From: Antedon mediterranea | Taxonomy: Eukaryota; Echinodermata; Crinoidea; Comatulida; Antedonidae | NCBI RefSeq assembly: GCF_964355755.1 | Contig: NC_092680.1 | Location: 15,043,001 to 15,107,000 of the forward strand | DNA: 64,000 bases | Direction: 5' to 3' | Shown here: piece by piece, positions 1-21,516 of the stretch | How the letters are laid out: each line of letters starts with the position of its first letter | Position numbering within the stretch: position 1 is the stretch's first letter | Translations under genes and position numbers: made by a program | Notes under the pieces: model-generated | The model's database searches: none | What the model was told of the DNA's origin: nothing | The model's input: the letters and a program-made list of their open reading frames with translations, nothing else

Positions 1-93
1 ATATATATACAGTATTAATATAATGCTAATTCACAATTACTTTGTTGTTAAAGTAAAGAAAATATTTTAAATTAATATTTTATTTGGTTAAAG

Positions 94-9725
<9,632 letters not shown>

Positions 9726-12671
9726 CATTAATATCTGACTAACAAATATCATTTTACGTCATTATTATTATTAGTAAACACATTTTTATGATGTATCTCC
9801 ATAATATAATAATATAAATAATATATAGTATTATTTGTCCATCTATAAACTGACTGATATTTTATATCATTATTATTAATTATAAACAAACATCTGTTTT
9901 GTTTGTTTGTATGACTTACGCAAATAATGTAATAATAGAAATAATAATTATATAGGCCTATATATTTTGTATACATTTGTCTATGTAAATGTATGAACTG
10001 ACGCATGTAATAAGGTTATAAATATGGTTAAATAACTAAAAATTCTGACCATTTCAACTATGGCGCAGATTTGGCGTTTCTTATAAGTATAACAATACAA
10101 ACTTATTAAAGTCGATGGCTTATTCGGCAATATTCGTCTAAACCGTTTTATCCTTGTGCTCGTTCCGTTTTTTTTTTACCAAAAAATGAGTAAAATCAGT
10201 ATTTTACATATACAAGCTCTAAAATTTCTTTTTGATATCCACTCCCATATAGTTAGGGCAATTTTTAAAAGTTGTTTGAAAAAAATCAAGCATAAAAAAA
10301 TAATATATATATGTGTTATTCATTAAAATAAAAACAAATTACAAAAAAATGGAAAAAATTATTTTCCATACATTTTTTAAAATAATGACTCAAATGACTT
10401 TTAATGATAATCAATGTGTAGGCCTAGTATGATTCGTCAGCTTTACATTGAGTCTAATTCCAAAAAAATTGATACATTTTATCAAAAAAATACTGCTGTG
10501 TCATAAAATAAAGATATTGGTAAAATTGCGTGAAAAACTAGGTTATTGACCTCTATCCCGAAAGTGCATCACCAGAATCACTTAAGAATTGGGTTTTCAG
10601 ATACGGTACACCGGTAGTACACTGTAAGAATTCTTAGAATTTAATTGTTATACTTCAAACTTGATCGCTTATATTCCTTTATCCAAGAAGAATGACTAAT
10701 GACATATTTGGGTACATTAAATAAGTCAAAAATTGATTACACATACTGATTTTGAAAAATTGAAATTACTCAACCACATGGCCTGTGTACTAAACATACG
10801 ATGGCGTCTACTTAGAATATATCTCCAGATTTGAACGGATATTGAATCCGTCCCAAAAGCTGAACCAAGCTTAATCCTTCAGAAAAGAAAGAAAGATTAA
10901 TAATCTAATAAATACCCACTAAGTTTTTATCAAGATTTCGTGCTAATGGAGAAAAGTGCCAGATTCCCTTTGAAACCAAACAAATAAATCCTCCAGCTGC
11001 CCTTTTTTCTTGATTAAGCTATGTCGTCATTTTCTGGGCTATATATACCAAAATTTCGTCGCGGGAGTAATCTTCCATTAGGAATATCAATTTCCAATTA
11101 TAGAAAGACATAATTTAACCGGGATGATGGAAATTGCAGCAGATTTGTAAATGTATTCCCATGCAAAATGGTTTCCGCGAAGTGAAAATGGAAGCGGAAG
11201 TGACTATAAATTGGCGATGCTCAGTTAAAATACAGCATTTTAACGGCTAAAAATGAACACTTTGCTGCCCGACTGGTAGACTTGCTCCAAGTTTGTATTC
11301 ATTGTCGTTTTTGTGTTAGTCCACCAGTCGACGTTTCGATTTTTGTATGGAAATATCCGAGCTCAAGTATTGTACGTATGAAACGCCATATGTTCAAAAA
11401 TATTTTTCTTTTACTAAAATTAAAACAAAATTCCTTCTGGAACCCAGACTACACGACCGACGAAAAACATTAGCTTAACTATTTTCTTGGGTAGATTGGT
11501 ACTTCCCATCAAACATGTAGCCAAGTCATGGTCATCAAACTTAACTGCTGATACTATACATTTAGAAATTACCATCATTATTCTGCTTACATTGTCTATT
11601 TGCTGCTTAAACTTTTAGTTTTAGAGCCAATATTTTTTTGAAGCTCTAAAATACTTGTATCATCTTCAAGGCAATCATGATGCATAGGTCAGCGTCCTTT
11701 CCAAACTGGTTAATTTCCCATAATGTGTTCTAGTACAGGATATAGTAGCATTATCTATTGAGTTCTTTATTTCAACCATAATCTTTTGAAGACTATTTCA
11801 GACAAAAAGCAGAGTCCAAGAATTACCGCAATATTACTGTTTTATGGCTTTGTATAGCATAGGGAAGGTTATTTTATTTTTGAAAATTCGAGTCAATTCT
11901 ATATCGTTTAAATCTTCTCTCTGTTTTTGGCTGTATTATTAGGTGATCATTTAGAATAAAATGATCACCTATTGTTATTGTGTGAAATCTTTATTATTCT
12001 TGATGATAAGAATGATCACCTATAATTCGTCAAATTGACAAATTAAATTCTAGTTATTATTATTATATTATTATTGTTATAAACGTTACTGTATGTTGAT
12101 CATTTATGGCACAATTTATACTTCGTTTTACGAGGAAATTTAAATATTCATGACTTTATTGTTTGCTTTTTGACTAGGTAAATTTTGACCATGAACTGGG
12201 GTCATTGTTTTGTTGTGTCTCTATTATTATGCATAATTGAAAGTTGGTTGCACTGAGTTTTATATTATTACTGATTCCATTGTGGATATCAAATCCAGAT
12301 CTGCAGGTAGGTAGTCCGGTAATCCCAATCTGTCTAACGTTGTGGATACACCACTCTTATAAAAGTAAGTACGCTTTGTCACACCCAATGATATTATTTT
12401 CTTTTTTGAATTATAGACATAGACTGGGATGAATATATAACACAGTTAGGCAGACTCTATCAAACCCCCTTGGTAAGTGGATGGCCACCGAGCTTAAGTA
12501 CTTGGTATACGCTGCGCGCGCGTAGTCTCTGTTGCGCCACTTATGCCATTATACGATTTATTCTACTGCGCAAACGACTTTTTATTATTATTTTTGTCTA
12601 CTTTATACTAGGTATTTACAAACTAGCCTATACGTCGCAGTCCAGCATTGACGTCGGGTCTTTCCAAAACG
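9726..12671. other. Intergenic region MAM-A to the NAT-like gene
   Basis: No gene was recognised. The region is A/T-rich and holds an inverted copy of the 4511-4588 repeat at 11375-11450 and a 100-bp unit at about 12000-12110 that recurs at 16765-16880. Two short stretches bounded by splice-like signals lie near 12306-12366 and 12419-12474; I cannot assign them to a gene. Confidence 0.5.
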
Positions 12672-15600
12672 ATGTTGTCTAAAAAAGAATCTCAAGACTT
12701 TCTGAATAGTATTCTGGGAATTGATGATTGTTTTAAGAAGTTCGAACAAAATAAAGTGCAACTCTTGTCTGATATTGCGTATTCGTTCATGCATGCTATA
12801 CCGTTCCAAACGGTTCATGCGATAAATATACCGCCGGATGCGCGCCATTTACCAACGTTTGAAGAAATCAAATCATCTATGGGTCTGTTTCTGCTGCATA
12901 ACGCAATTTAACCGGTTATTTTAAAATAGATTAAAAATAGATAACAATAACAAGACCGCGTTTCTGCTCAATTTGTGCTCCGAAATAACCGGTTAAATCT
13001 ATGGGTGGTCGTCGAGCAAAACGTCATCATTACCCAAAATGCAATACACTCAGACGGAAGTAGTAAGTTGGCTGTTTGTTTACATCGACGTCGTCAGTAC
13101 ACACGTGTGTATATCGCCGAACATCTCAAACATGTTAAAATAATACAATGTTGTCTACAGGTCTACAAGTTTTGTTTTTTGTAAAGCCTACTTACTGATC
13201 GCTAATAAAATTAATTCTCATGGCGCCTTCAATAACATGGGGAGGGTCGTGCAGCGCCCGATCGCCTAGGATAATTTTTATCTAGCCTAAAATTCATCAA
13301 CAAAGGCGATGATGATACGGCCCTTACCACGTGAACGACTGTTGTCTTTCGCGAGCGCGGTCCTACAAAAAACCAAACGGAAACAAAAACGAGACTTAGA
13401 ATGTTGCAATACCTACCAAACGAGAGTAGATAATTGTTAATTAATTATGATTCATGAAACCCTAACTTTTATAGCAAAAATCGTCCGAATTTGTGTTAAA
13501 AACGACGAGTTTAGCCACAAAAACTTAAATCAAACGAGAGTATCCAAGTCATAGAATATCGCACGCACATAGTGCCTTTAATAGAATAATGAGTACAGTA
13601 TTAAACATTGTTTCGCATAATATGTACTAACATAAATAATAACACATTTCTATGCTTAATAAAATCATATTTAATATATTATCAAAGGCTCTCATAACCT
13701 TTGTTTTCGGTCGATGTGATGTTTTTCTAAAAAAATTTTATAAAACGATCAAATTAAGATTGTTCATAGTTCTCCTATTAAAGGCACTAAGGGCGTGCCA
13801 TAAATACGCTCGTTTGGATTAAGTTTTTGTTGCTAAATTCATCGTTTATAACATAAATTCGGATGATTTTTGCTATAAAATTTGGGTTTTCATAATTAAT
13901 TAACCATTATCTACTATCGTTTGGTAGGTATTTGCAACATTTTGAGTCCCTTTTGTTTCCGTTTTGGTGTTAATGTTATGCGCGATTTGAACGATTTGCG
14001 CAATTTGAAATTGCGCAAAAAAAAACCTTGCGCAATTTGAATTGAAACATGTGTTTCAAATTGCGCAAGCAACGTATTAAATTGCGCAAGTAATCTGCAA
14101 ATTGCGCAAGGTTTTTCGACAGATTGTGAAATCATGCACACCCATATTTTTATAGTAATTTCTAAGAATGATTCAAAATTAAAGATAAATATCGCATTTC
14201 CTTATTTTAGTAGTGCAAATATTGTTATAAGTTAGCATACCGTCGAAGAACCGACAAAGGAAAACGAAGCGGTGGTGTTCCACCAGGCGGGCGCGGCGCG
14301 GGCGGCCGGCTATACTACTCTAGCCTATCTAGGGTCTGGACTACTGATACTGACTAGGTTACATGGCCTAGCTTAAACTAATATTAAAAACTTAAAAAGT
14401 GAGTATTAAACATTATCTTCATTGAAATGGTCTTATTTATATAATAAAATACTAAATTTTAAACTCCTCTGCCTAGGCCTAGCCTAGCCATGTATGGGAA
14501 AATTTACAGTTCGTTTTCAAATTGCGCAAAGGTGTCATATTGCGCAAGAACTATCTTGCGCAATTTACAAATTGTGCAGCGCAATTTAAAATTGCGCAAA
14601 GATTTTCTTGCGCAATTTAAAATTGCGCAAGTTGATTGCGCAATTTGAAATTGCGCAAAAAAATCCTTGCGCAATTTTAAATTGCGCAAGAATTCTTTGC
14701 GCAATTTAAAATTGCGCAAGGATTTTTTTGCGCAATTTCAAATTGCGCAAATCGTTCAAATCGCGCATAACATTAATATAGGACCATCCATACCCTTCGC
14801 GAGAGCGTGTACTAACGCCTCAAATTGCTTAGCTTGGGTAGTCCCCGGAACTCCACCCCAAATTCCTCTTTTACTTTCGCAAAAATGCTCTTATTTATTA
14901 TCTGTGATTCTTTTCTATTGCCTGCCATCCTTCCCCGTACTTTCTCTCCCTCCACAACTGAATAACATATCTTGTGATTTCATTCATCCACATACATGTT
15001 CACTTCTTCGTTCGACTGTCAAAACCACGAGGAAAACACACATCGTATGCGACGGTATCTGACCCGGGGTCACAACTGTCAATCAAATAACCGTTATTTC
15101 GTGTTGCAGCTAAGAATTGCTCAGCGATAACCGGTTAAACGGCGTTCTAACACCGATTTAAATTGGTGTTTTTAACCGGTTATTTTGCGCTGCCTTTTAA
15201 CCGGTTACCACAAATTTGTCCTGTTTCTGCTGCCAAGAAAATGGAGTTAATTTATTCACACCGATTTTAATTTATTCACACCGATTTTAACCGGTTATTT
15301 TTATGCAGCAGAAACAGGCCCTATGATGACGCGGCAAGGAGGCAGTTGCTATTCGATGAATTACTTCCTGAGAGAGGTTCTTGTGTCTATTGGTTACCAT
15401 GTAGACTATGCAGGAGCAAAAGCATTCGGCATCGACAACTTACACCTGGCTCTAATCGTTCGGTCACTCGCACAGTTAGGAGATTCACACTTGGTTGACA
15501 TAAGCACGGCCTTACCAACATGGCTAGTTATACCCCTTGATTTCAACGAAGCATCACCTGTGTACAAACAAGGATTTTTAGAATATAAATTTACTCGTAA

Positions 15601-16048
15601 AGGTAACAATACGATATCTTTCTTCACAATACGTAACGTCTCTGACAACACAGTAGGAGAAGAGGATAAGTGGTTTTTATTTTATGAGATTTGTCTAACA
15701 CCTCGTACAATTGACGATTTCACAGCAAACCTGCAATCACTATATGTTGATCCTTATTACTGTAAATTCCCGTTTTTGCTGCAGGCTCGCGCGGTAATCA
15801 TGAGCAACGGGCGATTAGTTGCAATTAAAGATAAAGAATTTATTTACAAAAATGATAAGGATGAATTAGTAACCAAACCAATCTTAACGAATGATGAATT
15901 ACATAGTATTCTACTGAAATATTTTCCTCAAATATATAAGTTCAATAGTAACATAGTAGAATTGATTAATGTTATGAAGTTTGGCAATCTTAACACTGGG
16001 GGTGATTGTTTGCGCGCGCATGTGACGTCAGAAACATCTTACACATAG
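12672..16048 (+). CDS. Arylamine N-acetyltransferase-like enzyme, coding sequence split by a 2.44-kb element
   Basis: NAT enzymes move acetyl from acetyl-CoA to arylamine or hydrazine acceptors through a Cys-His-Asp triad. Block 1 (12672-12880) encodes 70 residues with the HAIPFQTV motif (compare RAVPFENL in human NATs). Block 2 (15325-16048) opens with TRQGGSCY (nucleophile Cys), then NLHLAL (His), SHLVDIS (Asp) and LTPRTIDDF. Joined with one copy of the TAT duplication they give 310 residues, near the usual 290; the triad would be Cys78, His110 and Asp128. The Arg before GG is followed by Gln. Read through, block 1 hits a stop at 12909-12911. Splicing G|GT at 12883 to AG|G at 15318 would also stay in frame, adding Gly-Pro (313 aa). 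So the gene is either broken by an insertion or has gained an intron. The start is the ATG at 12672. A run with AATAAA at 16551 could end the transcript. Confidence 0.8.
13372..13972. repeat. Long inverted repeat nested in the NAT element
   Basis: About 190 bp at 13372-13565 is the approximate reverse complement of 13785-13972; landmarks are CTACCAAACG on the left and CGTTTGGTAG on the right. The spacer is about 200 bp. It resembles a separate foldback or MITE insertion, already diverged between its arms. Confidence 0.65.
13969..14778. repeat. Array of TTGCGCAA palindromes
   Basis: Many copies of TTGCGCAATTTAAAATTGCG-type palindromes lie in two blocks (13980-14112 and 14515-14760). The blocks are bounded by inverted copies of TAATGTTATGCGCGATTTGA (from 13969 and to 14778). 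The spacer 14113-14514 includes a GC-rich patch near 14285. Translated short frames here (LRNFKLRK-type repeats) are by-products, not genes. Confidence 0.7.
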
Positions 16049-16550
16049 AATTGTGTTAAGTTGTTCAGGCCAATTAAATTAGATTATAAGAACATATAAA
16101 AATTATTGTATTTTATTACAATATATCTTTTATATTATATAGGTCAATTAACATCTATATTATTATCTATATGGGGATGAGAGCTAACATTGTGTCTGAG
16201 GTTCGTTATGAATTTAGTTAGGCCTATAGATTTTAAACATTTTATCAAGAGTCTTAAATATTTATAAGTCACCTTTTTATTCCTAGATTGTTAATGTTTT
16301 ATTTAATTATAATACTTTTAGATTTTAACTATTTCATTGATTTAAAATTGTGTATTAAGAATTTCAATGTATTTTAATTATGTTCAATTTCCATTTTGGT
16401 GAGCCACTTGACACTTCATTTTCATTGTTAAATAGTCGTGAATAGGTCTTTGCCAATATAATTATAATAATATAACACCATCTGCCATTTTTTTATACTT
16501 GCAATATTATGTATTCATCTATTCTATTGATTGATTGATTGTAGACCTCT

Positions 16551-16556
16551 AATAAA
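16551..16556 (+). terminator. Candidate poly(A) signal of the NAT-like gene
   Basis: AATAAA lies 503 bp after the stop codon. In AT-rich DNA this hexamer is frequent by chance, so the call is weak. Confidence 0.3.
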
Positions 16557-17919
16557 ACTTATTTATTCAGTATTTTATTATTTAACTTCTGTATTTTTGT
16601 TTCAATAATAGTCAGTATAATTCAATTAATAATCAGTTTTTTTTTCTTTTGTTATTTATCATTACTGTAATAATCAATGTATATTATATATTTTATAATT
16701 AACATTTTCAGATCGTATGTTAACGTACGTGCATGTTTAAAAAATATTAATGTCAATAAAATGATAAAAATGATCACTTATAATTCGTCAAAGTGACGAA
16801 TTAAATTTTAGTTACTATTATTATATCGCTGCAATAGTAATACAATCGCTACTAAGTACTGTTGACTGTACTGTTATCATCTTTTATTTATTGGGTCTGT
16901 TTCAGTCTGCTGCATAACGCAGAATAATCGATACATATAAGTTACCAATCTTTAAAAACTAGGGAAAATCAACATTCTTTCTTACACAGTATTTCTGTGC
17001 GAGATTGAACTCTATGATAATATTTCGTTTCTCTCCCTACTTTACGGGCATACCCACCAATATTATTTAAACAAGAAATATTTCTTACAAAAAAACGCTG
17101 CTCACTTGTTGACGTAACAGTTTTTTTAAAGATATTGTCTGCCTAAAAAATATATTTTTTTTAAATTTGCTTTTGAATGTGTCATTTTAAAGTCACATGT
17201 GTGACTATATGTAACTATAATATATATTTTTTGACAGAAGTGAATAACTTTATTAAAATTACTGCAAAATTACGTAGTACCTAAAGTCTGATTTTATTAA
17301 TCTTCATTTTTCATGTTTTTGGTAGACAATACATTTTAAATTATTGTTCTTTCTTCGGAAATAATGATTTTTTTATATATTATTTTCAATCAGTAGAAAC
17401 ATTTTGTGTAATGTAAGTATATAGTCTGGCCTATTGTACACAACAAAAATATAATAATAAACTAAACTATAGTAGTTTACTGTGAGTAGATAGTAGTCCA
17501 CTTAACCACACAAAAATATAAATAAGTATCCTACTTTAAATTTATTTAATTCAAATCACTCAAAACATATAATACCAACAAGGTGGGTTATATCCAATAC
17601 GTTAGTTTATCTTTATTGCTAAGGTAAAGTCTGGGGTCAATTCATCAAGCCTAGATGTCAACAAGTGATAAATGGCCAGTGGCACCCTAGAGGTTTTCAC
17701 CCCAAAAAAGTTTTGATTATTTGACTATTTATTTATTTAAACATTTTTTATTATAATACCGGCCTAGGTTGACAGCATGCACAAAGTCATTATTTATTTT
17801 AATAGATTTTACAGTTTACCGTTTACATGCATCTCAATAATACTGTATTGTGTTTTCATAGACTTTTTTATCTCCCAGGTTTCTCCTTGGGGTTTGTAAT
17901 TTGAGCTTGACCTGTCCGA

Positions 17920-18030
17920 GTTTACAAAATTCCAAACCTGTCAGCCTCTAGAACTATAGCTTCCGCTTGATATAGCTTCTGAATGAGTAGTCCTCTGGGA
18001 ATATAGCTGGCTAACGCCACGGCGCGAAAA
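17920..18030. repeat. Dispersed repeat shared with 51869-51980
   Basis: Both copies read GTTTACAAAATTCC, then CTGTCAGCCT, then TAGCTGGCTAA and a GGCGCGAAAA end, in the same orientation. The class is unknown. Confidence 0.55.
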
Positions 18031-18575
18031 ACAGAAGAAAGTTACGGCGGTATTTGGAAATGGTAATGGCACCAGGTAGCTGCGTATATGGGCACACAAT
18101 GAGGAGAGCAAGGAGGTCTAGTCTCTACTCCAAGCCAAATAGGCCTGCTTTTATTTTCTTTCTTCGTCTCCGGCATTCAATGTTGTAATATTTATTATCA
18201 CTCGACACCATTACAACAGTGTTAAAAGCATGCTTTAAAAAAACCAAGTAAAACTTGATTCATAGTGCATTATTAATAGTGTATATTGATGTTAAACAAT
18301 ATGACATTACAAAGATCAAAATAAGATAACATTGTTGTACAGTAGCCTATAGATATACAAAAAATGGATTAATATAAGTTCAAGTGTATTTGTGATAAAC
18401 TACTGAACCTGTAAAGAAATGATGCATTTTTATTCTGTATTATGAAATTAGCAACTTTCTGTTTGTTTCATCAAAGTTTCATTTCAGTCACCGTGTGTTT
18501 TCTTATCGTTTTTTATTTTAGACATTTGAAAAAAGAAAGTAACTGTATTCAAAATGAGTGAGAATTACTACCATA

Positions 18576-19947
18576 CTAGATGGTACGCTCGCTTCGCTCG
18601 CGTACCATCTAGGTCGTGCCTACAGATGGTTCTCGAATACACAGTAATTTCAGGGTAAAAAATCTGGCGATTTTAAGTGCACGTACCGCAGGACTATAAT
18701 ACATTGTCGTTTACAGAAACGAATAAGTAGACACGATGATTTATGTAGTCAACCAAAATTAGCACCCTGGGAATTACTTCCGAAAGAGAAACTTACCACA
18801 AAATGAGTCCAAATTGTTTATTCATTTAAAGAAACCCAATTAGGGTTGAGGGATGGGAAAGAGGATAGGTACAAAGAGGAACAATTTTTTAATATATTCT
18901 TTATCCACGTCAGTAACGAAATATTGTTTTCATTTTTTATAGGCCTATAAATAATATACCACTAACGGTGACTAAATATAGTAAAACATTTGCGATTTAA
19001 TACTTTGTTAAAACTGTCACTGTCATAGTCGATTGAAATAGTAAAGTACATGTAACGATACACCACTACGACGTTTATATTTTTTGTAATTATTAATTAA
19101 TGCAAACGTTGAGATGCAACTGTCAGTAATAAAGTTTATTTGTATATTACGTGTTTATATATCTAACAGTAGAGCCTACCCATAATCACAGTAATAAAGT
19201 TTATTTGTTTGTATATATTTTTTTACATCTAACAGTATTCACAGTAAAGAAATGTTTGTATATATTTGTTTACATCTAACAGTATTCACAGTAAAGAAAT
19301 GTTTGTATATATTTGTTTACATCTAACAGTACGGTATTCACAGTAAGAAATGTTCGATTCAAATGACGACCAAAAATGGTTAATAGGTATTTGCAGTACT
19401 GTATTGTCAAAGTATTGCAAGTTTATTCTCCAAGGGCTCATAAATTTACCTACTTGTGTTAAACCAAACTGGCAGACTGAGAGATTGGAATGTTCCATTC
19501 ATCGCAAATATACATTTGTAAAAACGTAAATTAAATCTATCAAAATAGTATTTTTTAAAGAAAATCGGCCTGTCTTCAACATTATGATGCTGTTCTCGAG
19601 CAGTTCAACCGGTTTTCAGCTATTAAAAACAATTATCGTAGGAGGAGATAGGAAAATGCGAAGCGTCCTCGTATTATTGTGTGCGGGTATTTTTCAAGTT
19701 GGACATCCATTTGACAGTGTATACCACGACCGGAAAACACCCCTATTTGGGGCAAATCGTTGAACCTAAATTCGTTTTAATCGTCAATAACTAATTATCT
19801 AACTCAATTTAATTAGTAAACAGGGTTACATCAGGTGGTTAAAATCAGTACCAAAAGTACGAACCAACTTTATATACCATCGAGTAAAAATTCTAGAAAT
19901 AAACCGCGATTTATCGAATTTTGCCCTTACGTAAATTTATATATAGA
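18576..19947 (-). mobile_element. Helitron-like non-autonomous element, copy 2
   Basis: It has the same ends as copy 1: minus-strand TCTATATATAAATTTACG at 19947 and hairpin plus CTAG at 18576, with A and T in the expected flanking positions. The terminal hairpin has a longer loop (CGCTTCG insert). Copy 2 carries a local tandem repeat of ACATCTAACAGTATTCACAG at about 19130-19345 that copy 1 lacks. It ends 270 bp upstream of the MAM-B start and so could contribute promoter or 5' UTR sequence. Confidence 0.6.
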
Positions 19948-20217
19948 TAACTCAGGTTTTTAGCAGGTTGTTTTATAACCTTAAAACAATAGTAACAATG
20001 TGAATAGGATGTATTGGAAAAAAGGCTACCGCAACAACCACAGCAAATAACATCAGCGCAAAACAGGGAACTATTCCTAGAAATATATTGTTATTGTCGT
20101 TATCAATTGTTTTTGGAAGTACTTAAAACGTGTATTCAGGAAGAACAGAATGTTCGAGGTTTAAACATCATTTGTTTATTAACTTGTCGATGTGTTAGGC
20201 CTGTACTTAAAACAACT

Positions 20218-21516
20218 ATGAGCACGTATACTGTGTTTCGTCTGTTGATAATTTCTGCTTTAGTGAGTAGATCAAGTGTACATTGTTCCACAGATATAGA
20301 ATGCAGCTTTGAGGAAGACACGTGCACCATACATAAAGACCACGGGACGACTGCCCGTTGGATAAGATGGTCAGGGGATTCTGCAGGTTTTGTTGATCAT
20401 ACTTACGGTAATAATTCAGGTAAGAATCTAGCCGGTTGTCGTCGATATCTAAACGTGTGGAATATCATGTGTTTCAAGTCATAGACATTAATACCCTCAT
20501 CATATCTTTCATTCATTCATTCGTTTATTCAGGCGCGCGTATTGCCTGACTTTATTAATTTTAAGCCTCTGACTCCTAGCTTTTGATAAACAATACAATG
20601 GCCTTAATTTTGTAAAATTAAGTAAATATTATGATTTAAAAAATGATTAAAAGAAAAGATTATATCTAAAATTATGAGCATGATAAATATATTTGAATAA
20701 CTTATTATTATTTTTTGGATCTCGTGATTAAACTATATACTATACTATACAGGCATGCAATTCGGAATTTGTCTATGATATGGAGATGGAAAATTAGAGA
20801 AAACATACTAAAAATTATGTATATAAAGTCATATTATTTAACGTTTACTTACAGCTGGCGGTTCAATATAGGCATATGCATATTTTGTAATTTAATTTGT
20901 TCTTTAGCGTTAAATAATACAAATATGCACAGTTGTTTTGTACAATGTTTTCGAATTGTCTTGTCTTATTGGAGTGAACAAGTGTTATTTGACAAAGTTA
21001 CATAACACTATTTTTTATTTTAGAAGAAATATATATATATATATTATGTTTTTTTTTTTATTTCTGCAGGTTTCTTTATGTCTGTCCATACACCTTTGGC
21101 AACTGAAAGTGGAACTGCACGGCTTCTAATAGAATTATTAGACGGCGGCCAAAAGTGCTTGGTTTTTTGGTATAAAATGTTTACCCAAGATGGATATGAT
21201 GAAGGAACACTACGTGTATACCAAACATACAGTGATGCCTACTTTGAAGAGCCAATTTGGAATGTTACAGACAATTTTGGAGATATCTGGAGACCTATTG
21301 AGTTGGACCTAACGCGTAGTACTAAATTTAAGGTAGAGTAAAACAAAGAGACATTTGAAGCAGCATTATCATTTTAAATTATAGCATATTAATTGTCTAT
21401 GTAAAAGTTATGTAACAATTATTGTTTAAAGGTTATTATCGAAGCAGAACAACCCCAAGAAAGCTCAATATCGATTGATGATGTTGTCATAACAGAAGGA
21501 AGATGTTTGGGAATAT
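20218..21516 (+). other. MAM-B signal peptide and domain M1
   Basis: Exons 20218-20419 (signal peptide plus a: IECSFEEDTC, WIRWSGDSAG, VDHTYG), 21070-21332 (b: KCLVFWYKMF, EPIWNVT, W) and 21432-21516 (c: VIIEAE, SIDDV, C4). Confidence 0.85.

Larger units (their letters stand above)
12881..15321. mobile_element. TIR element inside the NAT-like coding sequence
   Basis: The 21-bp terminal inverted repeats start GGG(T/C)CTGTTTCTGCTGC and match at 20 of 21 positions (12881-12901 and 15301-15321). TAT flanks both ends (12878-12880, 15322-15324), so the target duplication is TAT or TA. The subterminal palindrome AACCGGTT recurs near both ends (about 12908, 12982, 15125, 15172, 15200, 15279). The interior holds two nested palindromic structures and no transposase. 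The GGGCCTGTTT start resembles PIF/Harbinger (Tourist) ends, but the class is uncertain. A lone end with the same start lies at 16893. Confidence 0.75.
16049..20217. other. Intergenic region NAT-like gene to MAM-B
   Basis: No gene was recognised. It contains a candidate poly(A) signal AATAAA at 16551-16556, a copy (16765-16880) of the repeat at 12000-12110, a lone NAT-element end at 16893, a repeat at 17920-18030 shared with 51869-51980, and Helitron copy 2 (18576-19947). The remaining 270 bp before the MAM-B start shows no clear TATA box. Confidence 0.5.

Noticed and set aside
11282-11473. Short frame in the MAM-A/NAT spacer
   Set aside because: It overlaps an inverted dispersed repeat (11375-11450) and has no recognisable domain.
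13914-15062. Open frames with LRNFKLRK-type repeats
   Set aside because: They arise from the palindromic TTGCGCAATTT units; the frames exist on both strands and no start or domain supports them.
20014-20217. Upstream extension of the MAM-B first exon frame
   Set aside because: The frame is open upstream of 20218 but has no ATG. The ATG at 20218 is directly followed by a signal peptide that matches the MAM-C start.
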